From Prevotellaceae bacterium (GTDB taxonomy: Bacteria; Bacteroidota; Bacteroidia; Bacteroidales; UBA932): 8,622 nt of DNA. Below the pieces are notes generated by a model. The model had not been told where the DNA came from and searched no databases. It was given only the letters and a program-made list of their open reading frames with translations. Positions 1 through 5,730 of this stretch are shown one piece after another. Position numbers and translations under genes: made by a program. The stretch is from contig JAIRLF010000055.1 in NCBI GenBank assembly GCA_031259655.1, positions 1 to 8,622 on the forward strand, in the 5' to 3' direction. Position 1 is the first letter of the stretch. Each line of letters opens with the position of its first letter.

Positions 1-30
1 TTTCAATTCCAACAGGTTCAATTTCAATCC
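1..30 (-). CRISPR. Partial leader-proximal CRISPR repeat, cut by window edge
   Basis: Read on the minus strand, these bases end in GGAATTGAAA and contain GAACCTG. They closely resemble the roughly 30-nt subtype I-B repeats that end in GTGGAATTGAAA(C/T). The location fits: the bases lie downstream of cas4-cas1-cas2, after a leader-like region. Only one incomplete copy is visible, so the repeat length and array size cannot be measured and the boundary at base 30 is approximate. The array would be transcribed on the minus strand and continue to the left of the window. The ATTGAAA end would become the 5' handle of the crRNA if a Cas6-type enzyme processes it (family knowledge). Confidence 0.7.
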
Positions 31-76
31 GCGCACATTTTCACACATTTCATTTATCTATCAATTATTTTCGGCA

Positions 77-84
77 CAAAAGTA
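77..84 (-). promoter_or_regulatory. -7 box TACTTTTG, likely pre-crRNA promoter
   Basis: On the minus strand the bases read TACTTTTG, a full match to the Bacteroidota housekeeping -7 element TAnnTTTG. Transcription would start near position 71, about 40 nt before the first repeat. No clear TTTG -33 element is seen at the usual distance, so this is a moderate call. Confidence 0.5.
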
Positions 85-104
85 GCAAAAAAATTGTAAT
101 AAAA

Positions 105-148
105 GTTGTCGGTCGGCAAAAGTACCATTTTATTACTCGACCGACAAC
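105..148. repeat. 11-bp perfect inverted repeat in the CRISPR leader
   Basis: GTTGTCGGTCG at 105-115 is exactly mirrored by CGACCGACAAC at 138-148, with 22 bp between. The spacing of arm centres is 33 bp, about three helical turns, which suits a dimeric protein binding one face of the DNA. The upstream -7 box (117-124) lies between the arms. The binding role is an inference. Confidence 0.75.
117..124 (-). promoter_or_regulatory. Second -7 box TACTTTTG in the leader
   Basis: This is an identical TACTTTTG element 40 bp upstream of the first one. A TTG at 145-147 on the minus strand lies 20 nt upstream of the box, a plausible -33 element, and it falls inside the right arm of the leader inverted repeat. 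It may be a tandem promoter, or part of a duplicated leader motif, since both boxes are followed on the minus strand by a nearby GCCGA. Confidence 0.4.
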
Positions 149-239
149 ATTATAATATCTTAATTTCCAATATGTCAAAGAGCATAAGAGCATAAAATCA
201 TCGTCACAAAAGATTTTTTCCTGACGTTCGACAGATGCA

Positions 240-503
240 TTATAGAAACACATCTATAGATGAGCGTTCTTTTCCGACGATTGTTTTATCGAGCCATTTT
301 TCGTCTCGATTTGCAAAGATAATAACACTATCCACATCAGGGTTGATTATTTTCTTACACTGCAAGATTAATTCTTGCAATTTCACTTTGGATATTTCAC
401 CTTCGAAAACAGAGTTTTGTATCCAGTTCAAGTATCTACGACAAAGTTTAAGAACCTTGGACACACGTTTTTCGCCGACATCATATACCAAAATCACATA
501 CAT
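240..503 (-). CDS. cas2: CRISPR-associated endoribonuclease-fold protein Cas2 (subtype I-B-like)
   Basis: Cas2 forms the dimer at the core of the Cas1-Cas2 integrase that inserts new spacers at the leader end of a CRISPR array. The 87-residue protein begins MYVILVYDVGEKR, the typical beta-1 strand with the conserved Asp at residue 8, followed by the family pattern RRYLNWIQNSVFEGE. I chose the ATG at 501-503 because it overlaps the cas1 stop codon (TGATG on the minus strand), suggesting translational coupling. In-frame GTG and TTG codons just upstream would add only two residues. It is the last gene of the operon and is followed by the leader. The length is normal for Cas2, and the residues resemble the subtype I-B versions. 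Identification is secure; the subtype is less so. Confidence 0.96.
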   Translation of the reverse strand: MYVILVYDVGEKRVSKVLKLCRRYLNWIQNSVFEGEISKVKLQELILQCKKIINPDVDSVIIFANRDEKWLDKTIVGKERSSIDVFL

Positions 504-1522
504 CACCAATACATTTTAAATGGCTTATATTCTTCTATTTCCATAATATGTTTACTCAACTTATAGCATTCCAGTTTAATAAGATATTTATAGCTGACAT
601 GTCTATGCAAGCTTCTGTGTTGGAATGTTTCCTGCAATCGTTCTTCTATTGCTTGGACGAAAATCTTTTTTCCCGACTCATTCAATACACAGCGATTCAA
701 TTTCATATCGAAATGTTTACTTTGGATTTCTTTCTTATTCAACACCTTAAATACCGCTTTATCAATAAGCACAGGTTTAAATATTTCCGCAACATCAAGA
801 GCGAGTGAATATCGGCGATATCCCGGTTCGTGCAAATAGCTGATAGTCGGATTCAGTTGTGTCTGAGATATAGCCCTAAGACACAGCGAATAACACATCA
901 TATTTCCAAAAGATATCAGAGCATTAACTTCGTTTTGAGGAGGCTGTTTAGAACGCTGTCCCATTTCGAAATCGTTCAGAATCAAATTAAAGCCCTCATA
1001 ATACACTTGTCTGATATTTCCCTCTATTCCCATTAGTTTATCCACAGCATCGGCAGAAGAAATTTGTTCCGCATATTTTCCCATTGCGTCCATTGCAGAT
1101 GTTAAATCCTTTCCACGTCGGTTGTAGTATTTCAAGTTAGTCAGCATATTATGCGTTGCGCCTTCGATAAATTTGTGTGCAATTGCCAATCTTTTGTTTT
1201 TCTTCTGATAATGAGAAACCTGCGAAATAACCACTTTGCCTGCCAACAAATAGTCTTTCGGCATAAACGAACCCGTATAATTTTCGTAATAATCAAAAAA
1301 GTGAACAGCGATATCATTTTGTCCGAGGAAATTATAAGTAGCGCTGTTTGCCGTCAGCGAGCCGAAAACATACAGATCGTCAACATTTTCCACAGGCAAA
1401 TAACGCGGTTCGCCCTCTTTTGTTGAAGCGCCATTTTCGTCTTCGACCACAGGAGTAAATTTCAACGTATTATCCTTTCGTTGAAGCATGCCGGGATTAA
1501 ACAGGTAATAACTTTTTTTCAT
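503..1522 (-). CDS. cas1: CRISPR-associated endonuclease/integrase Cas1 (subtype I-B-like)
   Basis: Cas1 is the metal-dependent integrase that joins protospacers to the array as a Cas1-Cas2 complex. The 339-residue protein starts MKKSYYLFNPGMLQRKDNTL, typical of the I-B (HMARI-type) Cas1 N-terminal beta domain, followed by the helical catalytic domain. The expected metal-binding triad is present: E167 in GIEGN, H231 in YLHEPG and D243 in LALDVAEIFKP. Length and motifs are intact, so it is probably active. Its ATG overlaps the cas4 stop by 4 nt (ATGA), and its stop overlaps the cas2 start by one base. The three genes therefore look like one translationally coupled unit. Confidence 0.97.
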   Translation of the reverse strand: MKKSYYLFNPGMLQRKDNTLKFTPVVEDENGASTKEGEPRYLPVENVDDLYVFGSLTANSATYNFLGQNDIAVHFFDYYENYTGSFMPKDYLLAGKVVISQVSHYQKKNKRLAIAHKFIEGATHNMLTNLKYYNRRGKDLTSAMDAMGKYAEQISSADAVDKLMGIEGNIRQVYYEGFNLILNDFEMGQRSKQPPQNEVNALISFGNMMCYSLCLRAISQTQLNPTISYLHEPGYRRYSLALDVAEIFKPVLIDKAVFKVLNKKEIQSKHFDMKLNRCVLNESGKKIFVQAIEERLQETFQHRSLHRHVSYKYLIKLECYKLSKHIMEIEEYKPFKMYW

Positions 1523-2034
1523 CGATTAACATCCTCATTTACATAACAAAACTCAAAATAACTACAACTCTTGCAAATTTTGGAATGAATAAGTGGCGGA
1601 CATTGTTCCAGTTCGACCAACATCATTATTTGTTTTTCTAACTCGACAATAGTTTCTCTGTCCGTTGTTGCAAGTTCAACAGACTTTGTCTGTCGCAGTG
1701 CAGGATATTCAAGTACACCCTTAACTCCTTCTATACCATTACGTTCAAGTGTAAGAATATAATATTTCACCTGCCATTCGTGCGCTTCCTCCATTTTATT
1801 GGATTTTTTGATTTCATGAACGACCTTATTTTTAGCGTCATAAAAATCAATTACACAACCACTTACACTTATTTCTTCATAACGTTCAGAACGTTGAGGA
1901 TAAGACGTTTCGTGAATCAATCTACCTTCATACACTAAATCAGACGTATGCTCCATTGAAATCCCATTAGAAAACAGCCATAATTTGCGTTTGCAAACAT
2001 GATAGTAATTAAAATGAGTTCCGGAGATATTCAT
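1519..2034 (-). CDS. cas4: CRISPR-associated exonuclease Cas4 (RecB-like, Fe-S cluster)
   Basis: Cas4 trims protospacers and helps choose those with a correct PAM before Cas1-Cas2 integrates them. The 171-residue protein shows the RecB-family nuclease core: H41, D63 in VIDF, E74 and K76 in HEIKKS, and Q88 in QVKYY. The four cysteines expected to hold a 4Fe-4S cluster are C14 near the N terminus and C154, C157 and C163 in the C-terminal CKSC-FEFC cluster. All key residues are present, so an active enzyme is likely. It follows the coiled-coil gene by 15 nt and overlaps cas1 by 4 nt. The presence of Cas4 next to this Cas1 type fits subtype I-B adaptation modules. Confidence 0.95.
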   Translation of the reverse strand: MNISGTHFNYYHVCKRKLWLFSNGISMEHTSDLVYEGRLIHETSYPQRSERYEEISVSGCVIDFYDAKNKVVHEIKKSNKMEEAHEWQVKYYILTLERNGIEGVKGVLEYPALRQTKSVELATTDRETIVELEKQIMMLVELEQCPPLIHSKICKSCSYFEFCYVNEDVNR

Positions 2035-2049
2035 CTGTATAACAATCTA

Positions 2050-3078
2050 TTAATTATCTTCCTTATCCGGTTTGGTCGTAATCATACGCACCTTCGAAGC
2101 ATTTTCTATTGCCTTCACTGCAATATCTTTAACATTAGCCTCGGCGCGATTTGCTTTGTCCGCATATTCTTTCAACTGTTCTTGCTGTTCTTTGATTTTT
2201 TCCTGTAACGATACGATTATCTGGTCTTTGAGACGGATATCGGATTCGTTTTGTTTTTCCATCAATTTAATTTCAAAACTATATTTTGATTGAAGTTGTT
2301 TTGTAATTTCGGACTCCTTATCTTTCAACGACTTCTCCAACTGAACAGGAAATTCCGCATTATTTTTACGAAGTTCGCTCAATTCGGCTTCGGCATTTTT
2401 CAATGCTGCCTCTCTGTGGGCTATTTCCTGTTCGAAATTCATCTTTTTATCAGCAAGTTCTTTTTCGAGTTGGGATTTACGGGTATCGTACTCATCCTGT
2501 TCCTTTTGACGCTTGATTTTCAAACTGTACGTATATTCTTCTTCTTCACGTTTTCGACGTTTAATTAAATCGTCTGCATATTCTTTTTCTGCAGTTTTTT
2601 GCTTTGTTTTTTCGAGTTCCCACTGTGCTTTTTTCTCTGTCATTTCATTAGCGAAAGCGATTTCCGTTTCCTTCATCGTTTTCTCGAAATTCTCTTTTTT
2701 CTCTTTATGAACAAGCAACATAGTCGCCAACGAATCTGTATTTGCCGACAGTGAATATAAATCCTCCAACGTTTTATTTTCCAAAACAATAGCGGCGCGT
2801 ATTTCTTCTAATTTTTTAAATTCACCGGTCAAACTTTGCAATATTGTATCCAGCGAATTGCTTAAATTCGATTTGAGATCGGTTATATTTTTCACAATTC
2901 CTTCATTGCTTATTCCCGATACTTTTTCCAAAATTTCCGCTTTTTGCTTGGTTTCCTGTATTTGTTTAGGAATATCGGCTTTAGTTTTTTGGACATCATT
3001 CAATAACGTTTCGTACGCTTTCAGTATTTCCGCCTTTGTATTCTTCTCTGATACTGCTATTTCCATTTTTTCTTTCAT
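2050..3078 (-). CDS. Coiled-coil protein of unknown function, first gene of the cas4-cas1-cas2 operon
   Basis: I do not recognise a named family. The 342-residue protein has no signal peptide, no membrane segment, no Walker motif and no visible nuclease or zinc motif, so it is probably a soluble cytoplasmic structural protein. Residues 1-120 are mixed helix with leucine-rich stretches. Residues about 125-310 are very rich in Glu, Lys and Gln and look like a long coiled coil. A 15-residue periodicity is visible at 161-205, where Glu-Tyr pairs recur at 166/167, 181/182 and 196/197. The C-terminal tail is short and charged. The start at 3078 follows a TATATTTG box by about 35 nt; a Met at residue 5 is an alternative start. 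The stop is only 15 nt before cas4, and no terminator lies between, so co-transcription is likely. A role in adaptation is only an inference from position. Confidence 0.88.
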   Translation of the reverse strand: MKEKMEIAVSEKNTKAEILKAYETLLNDVQKTKADIPKQIQETKQKAEILEKVSGISNEGIVKNITDLKSNLSNSLDTILQSLTGEFKKLEEIRAAIVLENKTLEDLYSLSANTDSLATMLLVHKEKKENFEKTMKETEIAFANEMTEKKAQWELEKTKQKTAEKEYADDLIKRRKREEEEYTYSLKIKRQKEQDEYDTRKSQLEKELADKKMNFEQEIAHREAALKNAEAELSELRKNNAEFPVQLEKSLKDKESEITKQLQSKYSFEIKLMEKQNESDIRLKDQIIVSLQEKIKEQQEQLKEYADKANRAEANVKDIAVKAIENASKVRMITTKPDKEDN

Positions 3079-3113
3079 TATTTTATATATTTATATCAAT
3101 TAATTTATCGCTG

Positions 3114-3141
3114 CAAATATAGGTATAATAATTCAAACAAA
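3114..3141 (-). promoter_or_regulatory. Candidate promoter of the coiled-coil/cas operon
   Basis: On the minus strand TATATTTG (3114-3121) matches the Bacteroidota -7 consensus TAnnTTTG. A TTTG at 3138-3141 lies 16 nt upstream, slightly closer than the 18-20 nt seen at the other promoters here. It predicts a leader RNA of about 30 nt before the ATG at 3078 and no Shine-Dalgarno sequence. Confidence 0.5.
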
Positions 3142-3375
3142 TAATAAAAATATCTATAAAAAAAACATCGTGTAATATAGTATTGTTTTTCATTTAAATA
3201 GTGTTTGTCCGAAATTCACAGGTTTAAAATTTATAATAGTTACAGACAGAGGAAAAAAAATATATCCGCCGGCAGTATAGTATAATTCATTAAGGTTTTA
3301 CAGGGAATCGAGTGGAAATAATTCTAAGAGTTTTGTTATATGCAAAAAGTGTTTCGAAAAAAGATTTAGCGCTAT

Positions 3376-3405
3376 CCCATTTGTTTACATTTGTAAACAA
3401 ATGGG
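3376..3405. repeat. Perfect 13-bp inverted repeat with 4-nt loop
   Basis: CCCATTTGTTTAC at 3376-3388 is exactly mirrored by GTAAACAAATGGG at 3393-3405, separated by ATTT. Neither strand has a T-run directly after the stem, so it is not a standard intrinsic terminator. It lies about 260 bp upstream of the candidate cas-operon promoter. It could be an operator for a dimeric regulator or a structured RNA element; nothing in the window decides between these. Confidence 0.75.
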
Positions 3406-3484
3406 CAAAACATTGGTAATCCTACTGTCAGTGAGATTGTTTGATGTTTTTCAACACTATGAAATATGTGCCATTTCTATTTCT

Positions 3485-3533
3485 ATGACAACCACAAATC
3501 GAAAACTTTGAGTCGATTTATAGTTGTTGTCAT
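3485..3533. repeat. Two-part hairpin (8-bp and 7-bp stems)
   Basis: The outer arms are ATGACAAC (3485-3492) and GTTGTCAT (3526-3533). The inner arms are AAATCGA (3496-3502) and TCGATTT (3513-3519), separated by a 10-nt loop. The two nested stems are separated by a small asymmetric internal loop. This would fold in RNA on either strand, but no T-run follows. It lies just downstream of the rng terminator, so its transcription is uncertain. Confidence 0.6.
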
Positions 3534-3546
3534 GACAGTTTTATCG

Positions 3547-3582
3547 AAAAAAATGGAGTTATATATTTCAACAACTCCATTT
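3547..3582 (-). terminator. Intrinsic terminator after rng
   Basis: On the minus strand the 10-bp arms AAATGGAGTT and AACTCCATTT (plus-strand positions 3551-3560 and 3573-3582) enclose a 12-nt loop and are followed directly by a run of T residues at 3547-3553. The distance from the rng stop is about 28 nt. This arrangement separates rng from the cas operon. Confidence 0.75.
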
Positions 3583-3595
3583 CATCACATTTCGT

Positions 3596-3617
3596 ACGGG
3601 TAAAATTTATTACCCGT
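3596..3617 (-). repeat. Hairpin spanning the rng stop codon
   Basis: ACGGGTAA (3596-3603) and TTACCCGT (3610-3617) form a perfect 8-bp stem with a 6-nt loop. The rng stop codon (3610-3612) lies inside one arm. No T-run follows on the minus strand; the terminator proper is the next hairpin. It may stabilise the mRNA 3' end, which is an inference. Confidence 0.5.
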
Positions 3618-5166
3618 TAAGTTTTTCTCCGCTTTTGTTATATATTTTTGATTCCAAATAACTAAAAGAGGGGTCTGCTTTAATTTTGATGCGGCATTTA
3701 TACTGCATCGACCATTTCATTCTCAGCGAAGGAAATCCTTTTTTCAGATAAGCAGCGACATAAGGATGTACCGCGACAGTCAGTCCTTTGTCTTTAGCTT
3801 TGCTAACAAAATACGCAATTTGACTTTTCAATTGGCTGTCGAACACAACACTCGGCGAAACATGTCCCGACCCGTGACAGGTCGGACAAGTTTCATCATT
3901 CTTTATATTAAGTTCCGGACGAACCCTTTGTCGAGTAATTTGCATAAGCCCAAATTTCGTCAACGGCAGAATATTGTGTTTAGCTCTGTCGTTTTCCATC
4001 AGTTTCTGTATCTTATTATATAGCAGCGATTTATTTTCCGAATTATGCATATCGATAAAATCAATAACAATAATTCCGCCTATATCGCGAACACGCAATT
4101 GCCGTGCTATCTCTTCTGCAGCCAAAAGATTCACCTCGAGAGCGTGCGTCTCCTGACTGTTTCCGGATTTCATTCTAATTCCGCTGTTTACATCAATCAC
4201 ATGTAGAGCCTCGGTATGTTCAATTATCATGTATGCACCTGACCTTAAAGATACAACACGTCCAAATATGCTTTTAATCTGTTTTGCAACACCATAATGC
4301 TCAAAAATTCCTACCTTTCCTCTGTATAATTTTACAATTTTCTCTTTCTCAGGCTCGATATTAGTTATAAAGCCTTTTATTTCGCTATAGACAGATTGAT
4401 TATTTACATATATATTATTAAATGAGCCATTTAGCATATCGCGCAAAATAGCGGAGGTACGATTTATTTCCCTTATCAACAGTTCGGGTTTCTTGAATGT
4501 TTTCAGTTTTCTACAACATTCGTCCCATCGTGCAATCAGCGACAACAGTTCGTCCTTTAAAATTTCTCCACTCTTCCCCTCGGCGGCAGTTCGCACAATT
4601 ACCCCATAATTAGGAGGAAGCACACTTTTAATCAATCGTCTTAATCTTTTTTTCTCTTCGTTTGAAGAGACTTTTTGAGAAATTGAAATTTTGTCGGAAA
4701 AAGGCATCAGCACTATATTTCTGCCGGCAATAGAGATTTCGGAAGTCAGTCGTGGTCCTTTTGTCGAAATCGCCTCTTTGACAATCTGCACCATTATTGG
4801 TTGTCCCTGTTTCAAAAACGAAGTTATTTTTCCTTCTTTTGCAAGAGGTTCAACCATTTTTGCTTTTGTAAAAGACAACTTTTTTGCATTTGAAGTGTTA
4901 TGCAAGACAAAATTGTTCAACGACTGGAAATGGTATCCCAAATCTAAATAGTGAATAAAAGCATCTTTTTCATGCCCAATATCAACAAATGCAGCATTTA
5001 GCGCAGGCATGATTTTTTTAACTTTACCTAAATAAACATCAGCTACGGAAAAATCGCCGCTGGTAATAGTATCTCTACTCAGTTCTACTATTTTCTTGTT
5101 TTCAAGTAATGCAATCGAAATAATACCGGAGGAAGCTACATCTATAACTAACTCCCTGTTAATCAT
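3610..5166 (-). CDS. rng: Ribonuclease G/E family endoribonuclease
   Basis: RNase G is a cytoplasmic single-strand-specific endoribonuclease acting in rRNA maturation and mRNA decay. At 518 residues the protein has RNase G length and lacks the long C-terminal scaffold of RNase E. An S1 RNA-binding domain covers about residues 38-135 (VYLGKVKKIMPALNAAFVDI at its start). The 5'-monophosphate sensor region is GVIVRTAAEGKS (188-199). The catalytic DNase I-like subdomain holds the metal-binding aspartates D325 in VIDVNSG and D369 in IVIDF. CPTCHGSG (427-434) is the zinc-link motif that joins subunits. All expected residues are present. It lies downstream of HU and the small basic protein but is separated from them by a hairpin at 5210-5240. 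No strong -7 box is seen in the short upstream gap, so read-through from HU may supply part of its expression. Confidence 0.95.
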   Translation of the reverse strand: MINRELVIDVASSGIISIALLENKKIVELSRDTITSGDFSVADVYLGKVKKIMPALNAAFVDIGHEKDAFIHYLDLGYHFQSLNNFVLHNTSNAKKLSFTKAKMVEPLAKEGKITSFLKQGQPIMVQIVKEAISTKGPRLTSEISIAGRNIVLMPFSDKISISQKVSSNEEKKRLRRLIKSVLPPNYGVIVRTAAEGKSGEILKDELLSLIARWDECCRKLKTFKKPELLIREINRTSAILRDMLNGSFNNIYVNNQSVYSEIKGFITNIEPEKEKIVKLYRGKVGIFEHYGVAKQIKSIFGRVVSLRSGAYMIIEHTEALHVIDVNSGIRMKSGNSQETHALEVNLLAAEEIARQLRVRDIGGIIVIDFIDMHNSENKSLLYNKIQKLMENDRAKHNILPLTKFGLMQITRQRVRPELNIKNDETCPTCHGSGHVSPSVVFDSQLKSQIAYFVSKAKDKGLTVAVHPYVAAYLKKGFPSLRMKWSMQYKCRIKIKADPSFSYLESKIYNKSGEKLNG

Positions 5167-5209
5167 AATACAAAATTTAAAATTCCAATTTAACTACAAT
5201 TTAAGACAA

Positions 5210-5240
5210 AACCTAAAGACCTATAGAAGGTCTTTAGGTT
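5210..5240 (-). terminator. Strong hairpin between the small basic protein and rng
   Basis: AACCTAAAGACC (5210-5221) and GGTCTTTAGGTT (5229-5240) form a perfect 12-bp stem with a 7-nt loop, 30 nt after the stop of the upstream small gene. On the minus strand the stem is followed by TTGTCTT, so the T-run is broken. On the plus strand a C, a G and then seven T follow. It probably terminates or attenuates transcription from HU into rng; how complete termination is cannot be told from the sequence. Confidence 0.65.
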
Positions 5241-5269
5241 CGTTTTTTTCAACTCATCGGCGATGAAGA

Positions 5270-5362
5270 CTATCTCTTCTTTTTATGCCGATTTTTCCTC
5301 AAACGTTTTTTACGTTTGTGAGTTGCCATTTTATGTCTCTTTCTTTTCTTTCCGCTGGGCAT
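5270..5362 (-). CDS. 30-residue Lys/Arg-rich protein, possible small ribosomal protein
   Basis: An ATG at 5360-5362 opens a 30-codon frame starting MPSGKKRKRHKMATHKRK and ending in a Lys/Arg-rich tail before TAG. More than half of the residues are Lys or Arg, with several His and no acidic residue. Similar tiny basic proteins beginning MPSGKKRKRHK occur, as I recall, across Bacteroidota next to HU and are usually unannotated or called hypothetical. Their composition is like that of very small ribosomal proteins. An internal Met at residue 12 is an alternative start. The gene begins 5 nt after the HU stop, so it is almost certainly co-transcribed with HU, and a strong hairpin follows it. The coding call rests on composition, tight spacing and recalled conservation. 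A ribosomal role is inferred. Confidence 0.75.
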   Translation of the reverse strand: MPSGKKRKRHKMATHKRKKRLRKNRHKKKR

Positions 5363-5367
5363 AAGGC

Positions 5368-5655
5368 TTATTTTTTAACAGTTCCTTTTACCTTGGAGAT
5401 GAAAACCTTTGCAGGTTTAAAAGCAGGAATAAAATGTTCAGGGATGATAAGTGTAGTATTCTTGGAAATGTTACGAGCTGTTTTTTGAGCTCTTTTCTTA
5501 ACAATAAAACTTCCGAATCCGCGAAGATACACGTTTTCATTCTTCGCCAAGGAAGATTTTACCGATTCCATGAATGCTTCTACAGTTTTCTGCACTGTAA
5601 TTTTCTCTACTCCTGTGCTTTTAGAGACTTCGTTTACGATATCAGCTTTAGTCAT
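5368..5655 (-). CDS. HU-family DNA-binding protein
   Basis: This is a histone-like nucleoid protein that binds and bends DNA as a dimer. At 95 residues it has normal HU length. The N-terminal helical dimerisation part begins MTKADIVNEVSKSTGV. The family signature GFGSF (46-50) is followed by the basic beta-arm segment KKRAQKTARN and a Pro in the arm region. The C-terminal tail is Lys-rich (KVKGTVKK). The start is fixed by the ATG at 5655, about 45 nt from a perfect -7 box, with no Shine-Dalgarno sequence, as is usual in Bacteroidota. It is followed after 5 nt by the small basic protein and then by rng. It cannot be told from sequence whether it acts as HU or as one of the specialised paralogues that Bacteroidota often have. 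Confidence 0.95.
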   Translation of the reverse strand: MTKADIVNEVSKSTGVEKITVQKTVEAFMESVKSSLAKNENVYLRGFGSFIVKKRAQKTARNISKNTTLIIPEHFIPAFKPAKVFISKVKGTVKK

Positions 5656-5700
5656 GATAATAAAAATTTATAATACAAGTTAAACATTATTTTTTATGCG

Positions 5701-5730
5701 CAAAGGTAATACTTTTTAATATATTGCAAC
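5701..5730 (-). promoter_or_regulatory. Promoter of the HU gene
   Basis: On the minus strand TACCTTTG (5701-5708) matches the Bacteroidota -7 consensus TAnnTTTG, and GTTG (5727-5730) lies 18 nt upstream as the -33 element. Predicted transcription begins near 5694, about 40 nt before the HU start codon. Confidence 0.75.

Larger units (their letters stand above)
31..239 (-). promoter_or_regulatory. Putative CRISPR leader between cas2 and the array
   Basis: This A/T-rich stretch lies between the cas2 stop codon and the first repeat and contains no convincing gene. On the minus strand it carries two TACTTTTG boxes (77-84 and 117-124) matching the Bacteroidota -7 consensus TAnnTTTG, and an 11-bp perfect inverted repeat. 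It sits where a leader must be: upstream of the array in the direction of transcription. A leader drives pre-crRNA transcription and marks the site of new spacer insertion (established). The function here is inferred from position and motifs. Confidence 0.65.
3079..3609. other. Gene-free region of about 530 bp with several inverted repeats
   Basis: No open reading frame of convincing length or composition is seen on either strand. From the rng side it holds a hairpin at the rng stop codon (3596-3617), a terminator-like hairpin with T-run (3547-3582), a two-part hairpin (3485-3533), a perfect 13-bp palindrome (3376-3405) and the candidate cas-operon promoter (3114-3141). The part from about 3145 to 3375 shows nothing I can name. 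In many type I systems interference genes precede cas4; none is found here. Confidence 0.7.

Noticed and set aside
65..253. 62-codon minus-strand frame across the leader and the cas2 end
   Set aside because: It overlaps the leader elements and the cas2 stop, has atypical composition and no plausible expression signal.
504..509. Upstream TTG/GTG starts for cas2
   Set aside because: The ATG at 501-503 forms a TGATG coupling with cas1 and gives the standard Cas2 N terminus.
2050..3078. Coiled-coil gene as an SMC/SbcC/Rad50-type ATPase
   Set aside because: It has no Walker A, Walker B or signature motif, and is too short.
5368..5655. HU as a dedicated host factor of the CRISPR module
   Set aside because: It lies in a separate housekeeping cluster behind rng and its terminator; nothing in the sequence links it to adaptation.
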